Source: Planctomycetota bacterium (GTDB lineage: Bacteria > Planctomycetota > Planctomycetia > Pirellulales > UBA1268). Taken from it: 64,000 nt of DNA. The stretch lies in NCBI GenBank assembly GCA_003669585.1, contig QWOQ01000011.1, positions 1 to 64,000 of the forward strand. The letters are read 5' to 3'. Numbering within the stretch: position 1 is the first letter of the stretch; each line of letters begins with the position of its first letter. The notes under the pieces were generated by a model. The model was not told where the DNA came from. It saw nothing but the letters and a program-made list of their open reading frames with translations, and made no database searches. The translations under genes and the position numbers were made by a program. This document shows positions 36,101-43,217 of the stretch, piece by piece.

Positions 36101-36192
36101 AGGCAGACCAATCGCCCACGAGGAATGGCGACGGTGATGTCACGAAGATTATGTTCTCGCGCACCTCGTACAAGAATCGGTTGGACACGCAT
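30172..36192 (-). CDS. uvrA: Tandem-duplicated UvrA excinuclease ATPase (four ABC modules)
   Basis: 2006 aa from the ATG at 36192 (AGG 7 bases upstream; MRVQPILVRGAREHNL is a typical UvrA start). The frame is open to 36264 but without a ribosome site. Normal UvrA is about 940 aa; here two complete copies are fused. Walker A motifs: GVSGSGKSS at 33 and near 680, GPSGSGKTS near 1035 and 1663. ABC signatures LSGGESQRIRL, LSGGEAQRVKL, LSGGELQRIRL, LSGGEAQRVKL, each followed by Walker B with DEPS or DEPT. Both halves keep both zinc modules (CLSC...CPSC and CEGC...CSQC; CPGC...CPRC and CETC...CEAC). A Lys/Ser-rich linker near 970-1005 joins them. UvrA dimerises to find bulky DNA lesions and load UvrB, so one chain could form a covalent pseudo-dimer. 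All motifs intact in both copies argues against decay. I cannot tell how widespread this form is. Confidence 0.93.
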   Translation of the reverse strand: MRVQPILVRGAREHNLRDITVAIPRGRLVCLSGVSGSGKSSLAFDTLYAEGQRRYVESLSTFARQFLGQLPRPDVDSVTGLSPSISIAQKSAGNNPRSTVATMTEIHDFLRVLWARTGRSHCPVCDKMLEAQPRDAIVERILTARHGQRVLVLAPLIRNGKGEHRDLFTDLVRQGFTRARVDGHIVRVEDPPPLEKLVKHSIEVVIDRLTPNALDRSRLTEAVALALRMGTGQVLVIEDSIVASEQVTSTTASALSENSEDLVFSSLYACLSCGTSYPNPEPQLFSFNSPQGACPSCEGLGEIYGIDPDLLVDSPERSIKKGAMGVLGSWREMPRWLRRLFSAVAAHGERKRKLPEGTLLDTPWNELSTAHKKFWLVGTGLDEIDVSWRRGRATRGMQTRFEGILSMLLARWRVAKSSIIRRQMEKLMKVTPCHDCGGARLSPLARAVRITSRDPQFRKTPERSLDQVCSLPIADALTFFSDLELDGTQSVIAEELLKEIRGRLAFLDQVGLGYLSLERKAPTLSGGESQRIRLAAQIGSGLSGVLYVLDEPSIGLHARDNAKLISALESLRDKGNTVVVVEHDEETIRAADWVIDFGPGPGKRGGEVVAEGPPQAVAQSLRSITGAFLSGRDRIETPSVRRNRSGVVLLSGVRHNNLKGINVEIPLGNLVCVTGVSGSGKSSLVGDVLEPELRRFLGSEIAQPGAFDSIQGAEALDKVIVIDQSPIGRTPRSNPATYVKVWDDIRVLFTMLSESKKRGWKPGRFSFNVAGGRCEGCEGHGANRLDMDFLADIWVTCSQCAGSRFNRETLEVRWKGKNVAELLAMEVGDALEVFSDVPDVARKLQTLCDVGLDYLTLGQPSPTLSGGEAQRVKLSRELAKKSTGRTLYILDEPTTGLHMADVRQLVTVLERLVDAGNTVLVVEHNLDVVKRSDWVIDLGPEGGDAGGYIVAVGTPEQIAGVAASHTGRAMKSVLAAGRKKPSKTTRKTSVLSKHSAASQSRDSGPVSIQIRGASQHNLKHIDADIPRGAMTVCCGPSGSGKTSLAMDTLYAEGQRRYVESLSPYARQFIGHVPKPLFEKIDGLSPAVAIEQKHAGHTPRSSVGTLTEMYDYFRVLAARLGVMLCPDCRIPVGAQSVDAVVDRLLEHDPGTKLLLLAPVTPRVGQTPEALFKHLRSAGFVRVRVDGRTHHLDSPPTLDRKRKSRIEIVVDRVSTDPLERSRLASSVETALDAGSGTVLVAIAKDGIDEPDWPIEVHSRRLACPGCGLGFEPLTPQRFSFNSPLGWCPRCQGIGTRTGVEHRALLKDASASLAGGALDLWPDLDNRTSLAMLSALAASEKIPIDVPLSELSGIDQRVLFEGTGEKWIAVPRPRGISGSGAWFSFQFKGLEAACEEAARLVTSLRPAVDAVMGEVPCSQCGGSRLESVASHVLLWGRALDVWCKLPLDRLQKDLLAIVLDDREKKIAGDLLRELLSRVAFLVDVGLEYLDLSRPASSLSGGELQRIRLAAQVGSGLTGVLYVLDEPTIGLHARDTQRLIAALGKLRDLGNTLVIVEHDRDVVASAEYALDFGPGAGREGGTIVARARPDKLSKQSSSVTGPYLGSSKSGVMSRSKRACDATLLQKFEHGRRTPKQWLSLRGIRHRTLRNLDVRIPLGVLTAVTGPSGSGKTSLILEVLWRALARRLHAAREQPGMHESIDKSNLLDKVILVDQAAIGSTPGSTPATYTGVFDHIRSLFAQLPESRKRGFSPRTFSFNVSGGRCETCEGLGQRCVEMHFLPDVWIECEACRGRRYFLETLVPTWHGLSIADVLESSISDAAKLFATVPQITKILGTLVDVGLGYVKLGQPAPQLSGGEAQRVKLARELSKPGTGRTLYILDEPTTGLHFSDIEKLLGVLERLVEAGNTVVVIEHNLEVIAAADWVIDMGPEAGDGGGQVVVIGPPEDLVIHSRQWKKQISPRDTVGLLRSHTGEALDAFGLLEMTASHAITPTGKKRRPQSKTKPSSKSS

Positions 36193-36589
36193 AGAAAAAC
36201 CTGATGGACCGAAAGCAACGTGTGATGTCAACCGAAAAGAGGAATCAGATACATCAAGTTTCAAAAACGACAGTGAACAAAATCAAGACAGATCAAAATG
36301 GGAGTCGACAAAAGTCTTCCCATGGGATGCGGCGAAGTATTATAGTGCTCTTTCTGACATTGACAGATGGCCACTGCGAGTCAGTCCCGGACGACGCATT
36401 ACTGGGAGAGAATGCAGCGGGGGAACTTCCAGCGTCGGGGATCGTGTGGCGTGACTTTACAGTCGTTCTCTGACGACCTACGATCGCTCCATAATCGGTG
36501 GATTAAAACAGCGGTGTTTTTCTGCAGGCAGCCATTGGAGTCACAGATACTCAAAGCGTGTGAGCAGAAGCAGATCGCGAAAAGTTTTT
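36193..36589. other. Intergenic region between uvrA and tRNA-Ala
   Basis: Divergent region of about 400 bp. A minus-strand promoter candidate for uvrA lies at 36339-36366. No LexA-type palindrome was spotted. An 89-codon plus-strand frame (36204-36473) has no recognisable features. No clear promoter for the tRNA was found. Confidence 0.4.
36339..36366 (-). promoter_or_regulatory. Candidate sigma70-type promoter for uvrA
   Basis: Read on the minus strand: CTGTCA (36366-36361), a 16-base spacer, then a perfect TATAAT (36344-36339). The -35 matches TTGACA at 4 of 6 positions. It would give a leader of about 140 bases before the ATG at 36192. Confidence 0.45.
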
Positions 36590-36662
36590 GGGGCGGTAGC
36601 TCAACTGGGAGAGCGCGGCGTTCGCAATGCCGAGGTTGGGAGTTCGAGCCTCCTCCGCTCCA
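36590..36662 (+). tRNA. tRNA-Ala (anticodon CGC)
   Basis: A full cloverleaf of 73 bases: acceptor GGGGCGG/CCGCTCC, D stem GCTC/GAGC, anticodon stem CGGCG/TGCCG with loop TTCGCAA (anticodon CGC, reading GCG), T stem GGGAG/CTCCT with loop TTCGAGC, discriminator A. The third acceptor pair is G-U, the G3:U70 identity element of alanine tRNA. The 3' CCA is not encoded. A TTTTT run follows directly and may be the terminator. Confidence 0.95.
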
Positions 36663-36735
36663 CTTTTTCAAGACGTATCAAACACCTTTGAAAATTTGGT
36701 TTCCGATCTATCGGAAGCCGTCACCGTTTGCACGA

Positions 36736-36993
36736 TCAGCGACGAACGGTGAGAAATCGGAATGCGGCTAGAATCGTCGCTGCGCCGAGCACAGAAAGCA
36801 CAAGCCCGGAAGGTGAAAGTCCACCATCTCCGTCACTCAACCCCAGAGTGCTTCCGAGAAATCCTCCGACCAACGAGCCGCAAATTCCAAGCAAACTTGT
36901 CTGCAGGCATCCGCCGCCGCCGGGAGTGGGCAAGAGGGTTTTTGCGAGAACACCCACGATAAGTCCAAAAAGCAGCCAGACCAGCAGTTGCAT
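36736..36993 (-). CDS. GlsB/YeaQ/YmgE-family small membrane protein
   Basis: An 85-aa, three-helix hydrophobic protein: LLVWLLFGLIVGVLAKTLLP (helix 1), a Gly-rich turn PTPGGGG, LLGICGSLVGGFLGSTLG (helix 2), and LVLSVLGAATILAAFRFL (helix 3), ending RR. The helix 1 GLIVGxLAK and the PGxGGxxxxxLLGIxGSxVGG pattern are typical of the transglycosylase-associated / GlsB family of stress-linked inner-membrane proteins. Its role is poorly known. Single gene, facing the tRNA from the opposite strand. Confidence 0.85.
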   Translation of the reverse strand: MQLLVWLLFGLIVGVLAKTLLPTPGGGGCLQTSLLGICGSLVGGFLGSTLGLSDGDGGLSPSGLVLSVLGAATILAAFRFLTVRR

Positions 36994-37213
36994 GCAAAAT
37001 TTCTCGGCAGAATGTTATTTGAACAGAAAAATCCCCTTTTGAAGCAGTCTCACAGTATCTCCGCGTTGTATAAATCGCAATCAATGAAACATTTTTCGAG
37101 AAACGGATGCTGTTTTTGACAACACGAAGACTGCTCCTGTGGATACCATCAATGGTTCTGCCAGAATGAGGATCATCTTCAAAAAAGTTGCAGTGCGGGA
37201 AATGGAATCCGTT

Positions 37214-37957
37214 ATGGACGCGCCTGATCCTGTGAAGAAAAATTCACGAAATGATCCTGACGTGCGGCTTATGCTGCGCGTGCGTCGTGGGGATGCCGAG
37301 GCATTTGAGCAGATTGTTTCCGGATGGCAAAATCGTCTGGTAACGCTCTTTCTGCATCACATGGGGGATCATGCTACGGCTGAGGATCTCGCGCAAGAAG
37401 TTTTCATGCGAGTTTATCGGTCGCGGGCCACCTATAAACCGAAGGCCTGTTTTTCGACATGGATTTACACGATCGCAAATAACGTGGCGAGCGATCTGCG
37501 ACAGCGGGCCTACCGTCGTCACGAACGTGGCATTTCCCCGTCACCGGGTACATCGAGTGGGGCAGGGGGATTAGATCAAATTGCCGTTGATGCCAGTGGG
37601 CAGATGCCCTCACGGCAGGTCGACCGAACCGAACTCCGTGGGATCGTTCAACAGGCCCTCGGAAGCCTTGGCGAGCGGCAGCGAATGGCACTGTTACTTT
37701 CGAAGTTTGAGCGATGTTCGTACGAAGAAATCGCGGAGGCGATGAACCTTTCTATCCCAGCTGTCAAGTCGCTCCTGTTTCGTGCACGCGACAATCTTCG
37801 CGTCGCTCTTGAGCCATACCTGCAGGAGGGCCATGGAATTCCAGCGGCATCCTCGACAAACAATGGTGAAACGGATGGTCATGCGATCACGCAGAGTATG
37901 GATCATCTTGGGAGCGATAATCAGAGGTATATCGCTCTGCGTTCACCCACATCGTAA
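37214..37957 (+). CDS. ECF-type RNA polymerase sigma factor
   Basis: About 247 aa from the ATG at 37214 (GGAA about 8 bases upstream); the frame is open from a GTG at 37139, with other ATGs at 37166 and 37202. Region 2 is clear: DAEAFEQIVSGWQNRLVTLFLHHMGDHATAEDLAQEVFMRVYR, with the DLxQEVF core polymerase contact, then FSTWIYTIANNVASDLRQR. Region 4 is LGERQRMALLLSKFERCSYEEIAEAMNLSIPAVKSLLFRARDNLR, a helix-turn-helix that reads the -35. A linker of about 50 residues separates them, and a 45-residue tail follows. The next gene, 18 bp downstream, is a membrane anti-sigma-like protein, so this sigma is probably held at the membrane until a signal arrives. Its regulon is unknown. Confidence 0.92.
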   Translation: MDAPDPVKKNSRNDPDVRLMLRVRRGDAEAFEQIVSGWQNRLVTLFLHHMGDHATAEDLAQEVFMRVYRSRATYKPKACFSTWIYTIANNVASDLRQRAYRRHERGISPSPGTSSGAGGLDQIAVDASGQMPSRQVDRTELRGIVQQALGSLGERQRMALLLSKFERCSYEEIAEAMNLSIPAVKSLLFRARDNLRVALEPYLQEGHGIPAASSTNNGETDGHAITQSMDHLGSDNQRYIALRSPTS

Positions 37958-37975
37958 GCAGATAAAAGTGAGCGC

Positions 37976-39577
37976 ATGAACAGCCAGCACGATCCACACC
38001 CGCACCTTCTTCCTACCAGCGATGCTGAACTGCTGGCATGGCTCGACGGCAATCTCAGTGAAAAGAGAACCAAGGCATTCGAAGAGAGCCTCGCTCATGA
38101 TCCAGTGGTTCGGCAAAAAGCAGATGCGCTTTTAAAAGCGTGGAACATGCTCGATCTTTTGCCGCATGCAAGTGTTCCGGTAACCATGACCGCGACCACA
38201 ATCGAAATGCTTGCCTTGCGAGTGCAAGATGAAGGACTCGCCCATCGCAGGGAACACCCCAAGCAGGTAACGAATCGCTGGTTGTTCTCAGGCGGAATAG
38301 TCTTTGGGGCAATCGTGCTTGGACTGGTTCTTGGAACCCGCATGGCGCCTGATCCTGATGCGGCGGTGTGGAAAATCCTCCCGCTGGCAACGCATATCGA
38401 AGTTCTCAATGAAGCGGGAAGCGTTGAGTTTCTTCAAGGAATCCTCGAACGATCGATCGAGCGGCCCCGCGTCGATCGAATTCGAACAATGGGAAATGAT
38501 CAGTACGCAACTCGGATGAGGGATACAATCGAGGACCTTCGCCTGCATGCGTCTTCCGGATCAAAGAGCCTCGCGCCAGTGCCAGTGCCCTCGACGCAGA
38601 CGACTCGTCAAAAGGTGGAATTGATGTCGTCGATTGAGCGTCAAGACTTGGCTGCCGCCGTCAGGGTTTTTGAAAGAAAATCGGGAAGTGAACGGGCAGA
38701 ACTTATCGAACTCGCCGGCGCTCTTCTCGGACCTAATGGAAATCAGCTCGCAACCGCTGCGACCGTATGGCACTCGTGGTTGATGTCCCGCGACCCCGTC
38801 GAACGATCAATTCTTGAAGAACTCGATACCGAAGAACGCCTCGAATGGCTCGATCGTTATGCCCGAAAGACCGAGACGCGTCCTTTATTTCCTCCGGATC
38901 GCACTCCTGGAAGAGGGCGTCGAGCAAATCCTGCGGACACAAAAGCCGCAAAAGAATGGTTTGAGCGAATTGTGAAACGTCAGACACGCGTCTATGCCGA
39001 GTCGCTAGAAGCAGATGCACAAGACGAGTTTGAAAAAAAGAATCCTCAGGAACAAGTAGAAAATATAGCCAAGCAACTCTCGACAAACGTTCAATTACGA
39101 CGGGCATTTGTCGAGAGTGTCACACCGATCGACTTCGATCTTCTCTTGAATCATCTTTCATCCGAGGCGCGTGCCCGAGTAGAGAGCGTACAAGATCCAG
39201 CAGCACGAGTGAGACAACTCGCGGCATGGCTTGTCATAGACGAAGTGTTTTCAAACAATTCGCCAGACTCTTCTCGCAACGAACCAAATGAGGGAAACGG
39301 TTTCGATCGTGAGTCATTTGAAGTATCTGGTGCCACCGGCATCGCCAGAAGCTTGCTTGAAGATATCGATCCATCACAGCGGCGAGATATGTTTCGTCCA
39401 CCACCAGAGTGGCGCGGTCCGCCAAGAGGTTCTGGTGATTTGCGTGGATTTCCTCCTCCTTTGCCTCGCATCGGTCGGCCAGAAGGCGGGCCACCACGGA
39501 ACGGATTTCCTCCCGGTGATAATCCTCAGGGAAGACCGGGAAATCGTCCGTCAGTGTTTGAAAAGAAACCCAATTGA
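37976..39577 (+). CDS. Membrane-anchored anti-sigma-like protein with large C-terminal domain
   Basis: A 533-aa protein, 18 bp after the ECF sigma gene and surely co-transcribed. Residues 15-60 (LLAWLDGNLSEKRTKAFEESLAHDPVVRQKADALLKAW) match the helical sigma-binding segment common in planctomycete anti-sigma proteins; it lacks the HxxxCxxC zinc residues. One membrane helix is at about 102-124 (LFSGGIVFGAIVLGLVLGTRM). The roughly 400 residues beyond it should be periplasmic or extracytoplasmic. They are helical and charged, then finish in a Pro/Gly/Arg-rich tail (PPPEWRGPPRGSGDLRGFPPP). This large sensor part was not recognised as any known domain. Confidence 0.78.
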   Translation: MNSQHDPHPHLLPTSDAELLAWLDGNLSEKRTKAFEESLAHDPVVRQKADALLKAWNMLDLLPHASVPVTMTATTIEMLALRVQDEGLAHRREHPKQVTNRWLFSGGIVFGAIVLGLVLGTRMAPDPDAAVWKILPLATHIEVLNEAGSVEFLQGILERSIERPRVDRIRTMGNDQYATRMRDTIEDLRLHASSGSKSLAPVPVPSTQTTRQKVELMSSIERQDLAAAVRVFERKSGSERAELIELAGALLGPNGNQLATAATVWHSWLMSRDPVERSILEELDTEERLEWLDRYARKTETRPLFPPDRTPGRGRRANPADTKAAKEWFERIVKRQTRVYAESLEADAQDEFEKKNPQEQVENIAKQLSTNVQLRRAFVESVTPIDFDLLLNHLSSEARARVESVQDPAARVRQLAAWLVIDEVFSNNSPDSSRNEPNEGNGFDRESFEVSGATGIARSLLEDIDPSQRRDMFRPPPEWRGPPRGSGDLRGFPPPLPRIGRPEGGPPRNGFPPGDNPQGRPGNRPSVFEKKPN

Positions 39578-39683
39578 AGAGGTCAAAAAACTCAACAGCT
39601 TTAACACGAAAGGCTCTCTTAAAACTGTCAGCACATCGCACAGAGCAAGCCTTCAATTGACGATTCGTCGTAAAAAAAACGAC

Positions 39684-40490
39684 TCATGCAGATATCAACC
39701 CCACCTCTTGAAGAAATGTCGTGAGTGCCGCATTAAAGATCAAAGGCGATTCCATGGAACTCATGTGACCGCAGTCGGGAATGACAACCATACGGGCGTT
39801 TGAAATTTTCCGCATCGCCGAATCCATACAGGACACAGGAGTGATCACGTCCTCTCGACCAACAACAAGAAGCGTCGGTACCGTTACCTCACCAATTGCT
39901 TCGGTCATATCGGGACGATTCGCAAGAGCGTGCAACGCAGAAACCAGAGTTGCCTTCGATGTTCTGCGGATGAGTTTACACAGAAGCTCAACTAACACTG
40001 GTTGTTCACGGGCGTGTGCGGATGTAATGAGTCGCTCTACAACCGCATCGACCAGCGGTTCCACGCCATGGTGTTCAATCACACGTATCTGTTTCTGACG
40101 CTGTTCGCGTGCTTCTGGTGAATCCGCTTCGAGTTTTGTGTCAACAAGCACAAGAGCGGCGACGCGATCAGGATACTGAACGGCAAAATGCTGCGCAACA
40201 TAGCCTCCCATCGAGAGTCCGCACACAACAACCGGCACTTCGATGCCCATGTGCATTAGTAGGGAATCCATGTCGGAGGCAAGTTGCGACATGCTCTGAA
40301 CAGGTTCGGTCGCTTCGCTTTGCCCAAACCCGCGAAGATCCGGCGCAATCAAATGCATGGTTTGGGCGAGCGGCCACTGAGCCGACCACATGGAATGATC
40401 CAACGGAAATCCATGCAGTAGCAGCAGCGGTAGACCGGTGCCGCGGGAATCAACAAACAGACCGGTTGTCCCCGCAACAGCGTATTTCAT
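39684..40490 (-). CDS. Alpha/beta-fold hydrolase
   Basis: A 268-aa hydrolase of the alpha/beta superfamily. LLLLHGFPLDHSMW gives the oxyanion HG motif; the nucleophile elbow is GLSMGG with Ser93; the acid is Asp214 in VVGREDVITP; and His242 is in DCGHMSSME. DLRGFGQSE is the usual post-strand-4 loop. No signal peptide, so cytoplasmic. The layout resembles 3-oxoadipate enol-lactonase/esterase-type enzymes, but the substrate cannot be assigned. The ATG overlaps the stop of the upstream HEAT/TPR gene by 4 bases (ATGA), suggesting translational coupling. Confidence 0.88.
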   Translation of the reverse strand: MKYAVAGTTGLFVDSRGTGLPLLLLHGFPLDHSMWSAQWPLAQTMHLIAPDLRGFGQSEATEPVQSMSQLASDMDSLLMHMGIEVPVVVCGLSMGGYVAQHFAVQYPDRVAALVLVDTKLEADSPEAREQRQKQIRVIEHHGVEPLVDAVVERLITSAHAREQPVLVELLCKLIRRTSKATLVSALHALANRPDMTEAIGEVTVPTLLVVGREDVITPVSCMDSAMRKISNARMVVIPDCGHMSSMESPLIFNAALTTFLQEVGLISA

Positions 40491-42421
40491 GGGACAATAA
40501 CAGGCTCAACGGGTGCTGGTGCACGGGCATTCATGGCCGATCGAAATCGTTCGAGATTTCGGCCGATCGTGGCGTTGTGCGGTTCTTGACGCTGCGCCAG
40601 TGACTGGTATTTGATAGCAGCTTTGAGGTCACCGGCAGTCGCTCGACAGTGAGCGAGTGTGTCGAGATAGCTCGAACTGTCAAAAGATTGAGCAAGTGAC
40701 TTTTTGGAATAACGAGTCGCGCGGTCAATATCTCCTTCGGTATTTGCAACGAGCCATGCATACTCGTTGTACCCGTTGGCATCATCGGGAACGGCTTGAA
40801 TCTCGGCCTCGATTTGAGCAAGTGCTTCAGTGACTTTCTTGATCGCCTCCTGTTTTTGCTCCATTGTTTGATCAGGCAAGTGATACAGAGCGATGAGGGA
40901 ATCGACATCCTTGGGATAGTGACGAATGGAATCCTCGATGAATTTTCGCTGCGCAGCAAAATCGCCACGTGACGCAGCTGCACAAGCTTCAAAAAAAAGC
41001 ATGCGAGATTTTACAGACCGTGGGTCGCGTCCAAGCCGCTGAAGTAAGGGTTCGGTATCACCAGCATTGGGATTACCTCGGCGGTCTGCGAGGAGTTTGA
41101 GCGCACGGGCTGCATCGCCATCAGACTGCCGATCGTGCAGAAACTCTGAAAAAAAGATGGAGGCCAGAACAAACTGAGGAGCAGGCGTGGCGGCATTGGA
41201 GATCACGGCCGTGTATTCATTTCGGGCCCATTCCACGCAACCCCACCGGGCCAACAGGATTGCAGACTGGAGGTGCTCAACGGGTTGATCCTGATTGTTG
41301 GCCAACACAGTACGAGCAATCTGCTCGGCCTTTGTTTTGTCTCCTCGTTGCATTGCGGCACGAGCAAATGCGTAATGAAGATGAGCATCGGATGTTCTAT
41401 TTCCAATCAATCGTTCAACATGATCAGACGCCTCGGGAATATTCTGTTCGATGGTCCATGCGAGCATCGATACCAAAGACCCCATTGCAGACTCACGGGA
41501 ATTGTCATCCGTGGCTTCTTTCCAGCGGAGGATGCATTCGTCAAGAATCGTGGTTGCTGCCAAGATCGCATCAGCGTGACGGTTTGCGGCCAAGAGCAGT
41601 TCACAGTAACAGCGGCTAAAAATTCGAGATGTGGTGAGTTCGAGAGAACCCGTTTCATCATCTGTACTGAGACCAATTGAAGCATCCTCATCGGATGAAT
41701 GCAGATGCTTGATCGCCGCTTCGAGATCGGTGAGGCTGGCAGAATCTTTGGGAGAAAAAAGAACCAGCGTTCGCAGGAACTTGGCCGATGGACGATCGCT
41801 CGAGCCGATTCCGGCAAGGATTGGCTCTCGAATTGCTTCCCAGTAGACGTCGTTGGCACGCCACTCTCGCACAAGAATGGCTGCCGCAACCCGTGAGCCA
41901 ACCGGAGAACGCTCAAGCCGAACAATTCTCGCAAGCGGCTCGACGCCTTTGTCATCATCGAGTCGTAAAAGATGGTGCATTACCTTGAGCCGTTCCGGCA
42001 AGTTTTTTCGTTTATAGCCTTCGAGCAACGCGACGGTTTCCTGTGAATCCGTTTGGAGAGACAGCGGCATCGCATCGACAAGCCACTGGGCGCGAAGTTT
42101 GATTTCGATGTCACGGTGCGTGTCTGCGGCGGTTAAAAGCGCATCGACTGCGGCAGGTCCAATGCGACCGAGTTCTTTGGCAGCGGCTTCTCTCCGCGAG
42201 TAATCAGAATCACCAAGAGAATCGATGAGATGTGCGAGCCGGACGTCGAGCCCCTCGGCCGACTCGGGAATTCGCGAGGACTCCGGAAATGTTTCTTCAA
42301 ATGACCTGACCACCACTGGGCTGGCAGTATTTTCTTCACGGTCGGCGCTGGCGTGAGTCGCAGACACGATCACGGTCAGAATCACAATTGGAGAAACACA
42401 TTGCTTATAAATGCTGGCCAT
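40487..42421 (-). CDS. Secreted HEAT-repeat and TPR-repeat protein
   Basis: About 644 aa from the ATG at 42421; a GTG at 42451 would add 10 residues but place them before the signal peptide. MASIYKQCVSPIVILTVIVSATHASA is a cleavable signal peptide. Residues 60-240 carry HEAT-type pairs (LIDSLGDSDYSRREAAAKELGRIGPAAVDALL; VEPLARIVRLERSPVGSRVAAAILVREW). The C-terminal half contains TPR-like helices (HLHYAFARAAMQRGDKTKAEQIARTVL; PDDANGYNEYAWLVANTEGDIDRATRYSKKSL; DTLAHCRATAGDLKAAIKY). These are protein-binding scaffolds; no catalytic motif was seen. It overlaps the downstream hydrolase by 4 bases. Confidence 0.82.
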   Translation of the reverse strand: MASIYKQCVSPIVILTVIVSATHASADREENTASPVVVRSFEETFPESSRIPESAEGLDVRLAHLIDSLGDSDYSRREAAAKELGRIGPAAVDALLTAADTHRDIEIKLRAQWLVDAMPLSLQTDSQETVALLEGYKRKNLPERLKVMHHLLRLDDDKGVEPLARIVRLERSPVGSRVAAAILVREWRANDVYWEAIREPILAGIGSSDRPSAKFLRTLVLFSPKDSASLTDLEAAIKHLHSSDEDASIGLSTDDETGSLELTTSRIFSRCYCELLLAANRHADAILAATTILDECILRWKEATDDNSRESAMGSLVSMLAWTIEQNIPEASDHVERLIGNRTSDAHLHYAFARAAMQRGDKTKAEQIARTVLANNQDQPVEHLQSAILLARWGCVEWARNEYTAVISNAATPAPQFVLASIFFSEFLHDRQSDGDAARALKLLADRRGNPNAGDTEPLLQRLGRDPRSVKSRMLFFEACAAASRGDFAAQRKFIEDSIRHYPKDVDSLIALYHLPDQTMEQKQEAIKKVTEALAQIEAEIQAVPDDANGYNEYAWLVANTEGDIDRATRYSKKSLAQSFDSSSYLDTLAHCRATAGDLKAAIKYQSLAQRQEPHNATIGRNLERFRSAMNARAPAPVEPVIVP

Positions 42422-42493
42422 GAGTGAAGAATCCAAACCCTCTTTGCACACGAAACAAAGGCATCCCTGAAACGCTCTTACTATAGAGGGATA

Positions 42494-42506
42494 CCAGTGT
42501 CACTGG
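42494..42506. promoter_or_regulatory. Small palindrome CCAGTG-T-CACTGG nested in a longer inverted repeat
   Basis: The 13-bp element CCAGTGTCACTGG is perfect around a central T. It is flanked at a distance by AACGCT and AGCGTT (near 42473 and 42514), giving a nested inverted repeat. It lies upstream of the HEAT/TPR gene and downstream of pyrE, so it could be an operator or part of a transcript-end structure. No T-run follows in either direction apart from a plus-strand A-run. Confidence 0.25.
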
Positions 42507-42623
42507 ATATCGAAAGCGTTAAAAAAATATCCCCAACTCTCGGGAGTCGGCAAAATTCCCCCGTCTCCTGTGCAATGAACGGAGAATCAAAGAGCCGTTT
42601 CAGAGGAAAGACTCTCTGGAAAA

Positions 42624-43217
42624 CTACTCTGCAAGAGGTTCCAGACCAAGGTCGCGGATCGTCATGATTGAGTCAAAATGAATACCTCGGGCGGTAATCG
42701 CTTCGCGTCCCCCAGCCAGGCGGTCGATGAGCGTGATGACGCGTTCGACAATCAATCCAAATTCAATCGCTCGATCGATCGCCAGCAGCGACGACCCACC
42801 GGTGGTGACGACATCCTCTACAATGACAACTCGTTGCCCAGGTTGAACAGGGCCTTCGATACATCTCGCTGTGCCATGATCCTTCGGTTGCTTGCGTACA
42901 AGAAATCCGAGCAAAGGATATTTGAGAACCCCCGCCATGGTCACCACTGCAGAGGTGACTGGATCGGCGCCGATCGACATTCCTCCAACCGCATGAGGCA
43001 ACGGTCCTACCGCGAGCAGACGTTCAAGAATCGCCTGACCAACAAGTGTTGAACCTTGAGCTTCGAGGATGACCTGTTTTGCATCCAGATAAAAATGAGC
43101 TTCACGGCCAGAGGCAAGACGAAATGTGCCGTGGCGCAGCGCCCGCGTTCGAACGAGTTCGATAAGAGTTTTTGTAACGTCAGACATCGAAGGCATACCG
43201 TGAATGTCAATGCTCAT
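42624..43217 (-). CDS. pyrE: Orotate phosphoribosyltransferase
   Basis: About 197 aa from the ATG at 43217. The frame is open to 43388, but the extra 57 residues (MAFPNANPF... with a hydrophobic stretch) are not part of PyrE; ATGs at 43196 and 43187 are alternatives. PyrE makes orotidine monophosphate from orotate and PRPP in pyrimidine synthesis, in the cytoplasm. The PRPP-binding motif VVIVEDVVTTGGSS is clear. ALRHGTFRLASGREAHFYLDAKQV (near the start) is the orotate-side block, with ASGREAHFYLD matching the usual SGxxSxxYxD pattern. GGMSIGADPVTSAV is the other conserved loop. A single gene between unrelated neighbours. Confidence 0.93.
   Translation of the reverse strand: MSIDIHGMPSMSDVTKTLIELVRTRALRHGTFRLASGREAHFYLDAKQVILEAQGSTLVGQAILERLLAVGPLPHAVGGMSIGADPVTSAVVTMAGVLKYPLLGFLVRKQPKDHGTARCIEGPVQPGQRVVIVEDVVTTGGSSLLAIDRAIEFGLIVERVITLIDRLAGGREAITARGIHFDSIMTIRDLGLEPLAE

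Noticed and set aside
36360..36365. Perfect TTGACA on the plus strand upstream of tRNA-Ala
   Set aside because: No acceptable -10 lies 16-18 bases downstream, and it is over 200 bp from the tRNA.
36204..36473. 89-codon plus-strand frame upstream of tRNA-Ala
   Set aside because: Overlaps the start region and candidate promoter of uvrA on the other strand; no ribosome site and no protein features.
39660..39690. A-rich stem GTCGT/ACGAC near the stops of the convergent anti-sigma and hydrolase genes
   Set aside because: Five-bp stem with a homopolymer loop and no T-run after it; not a credible terminator.
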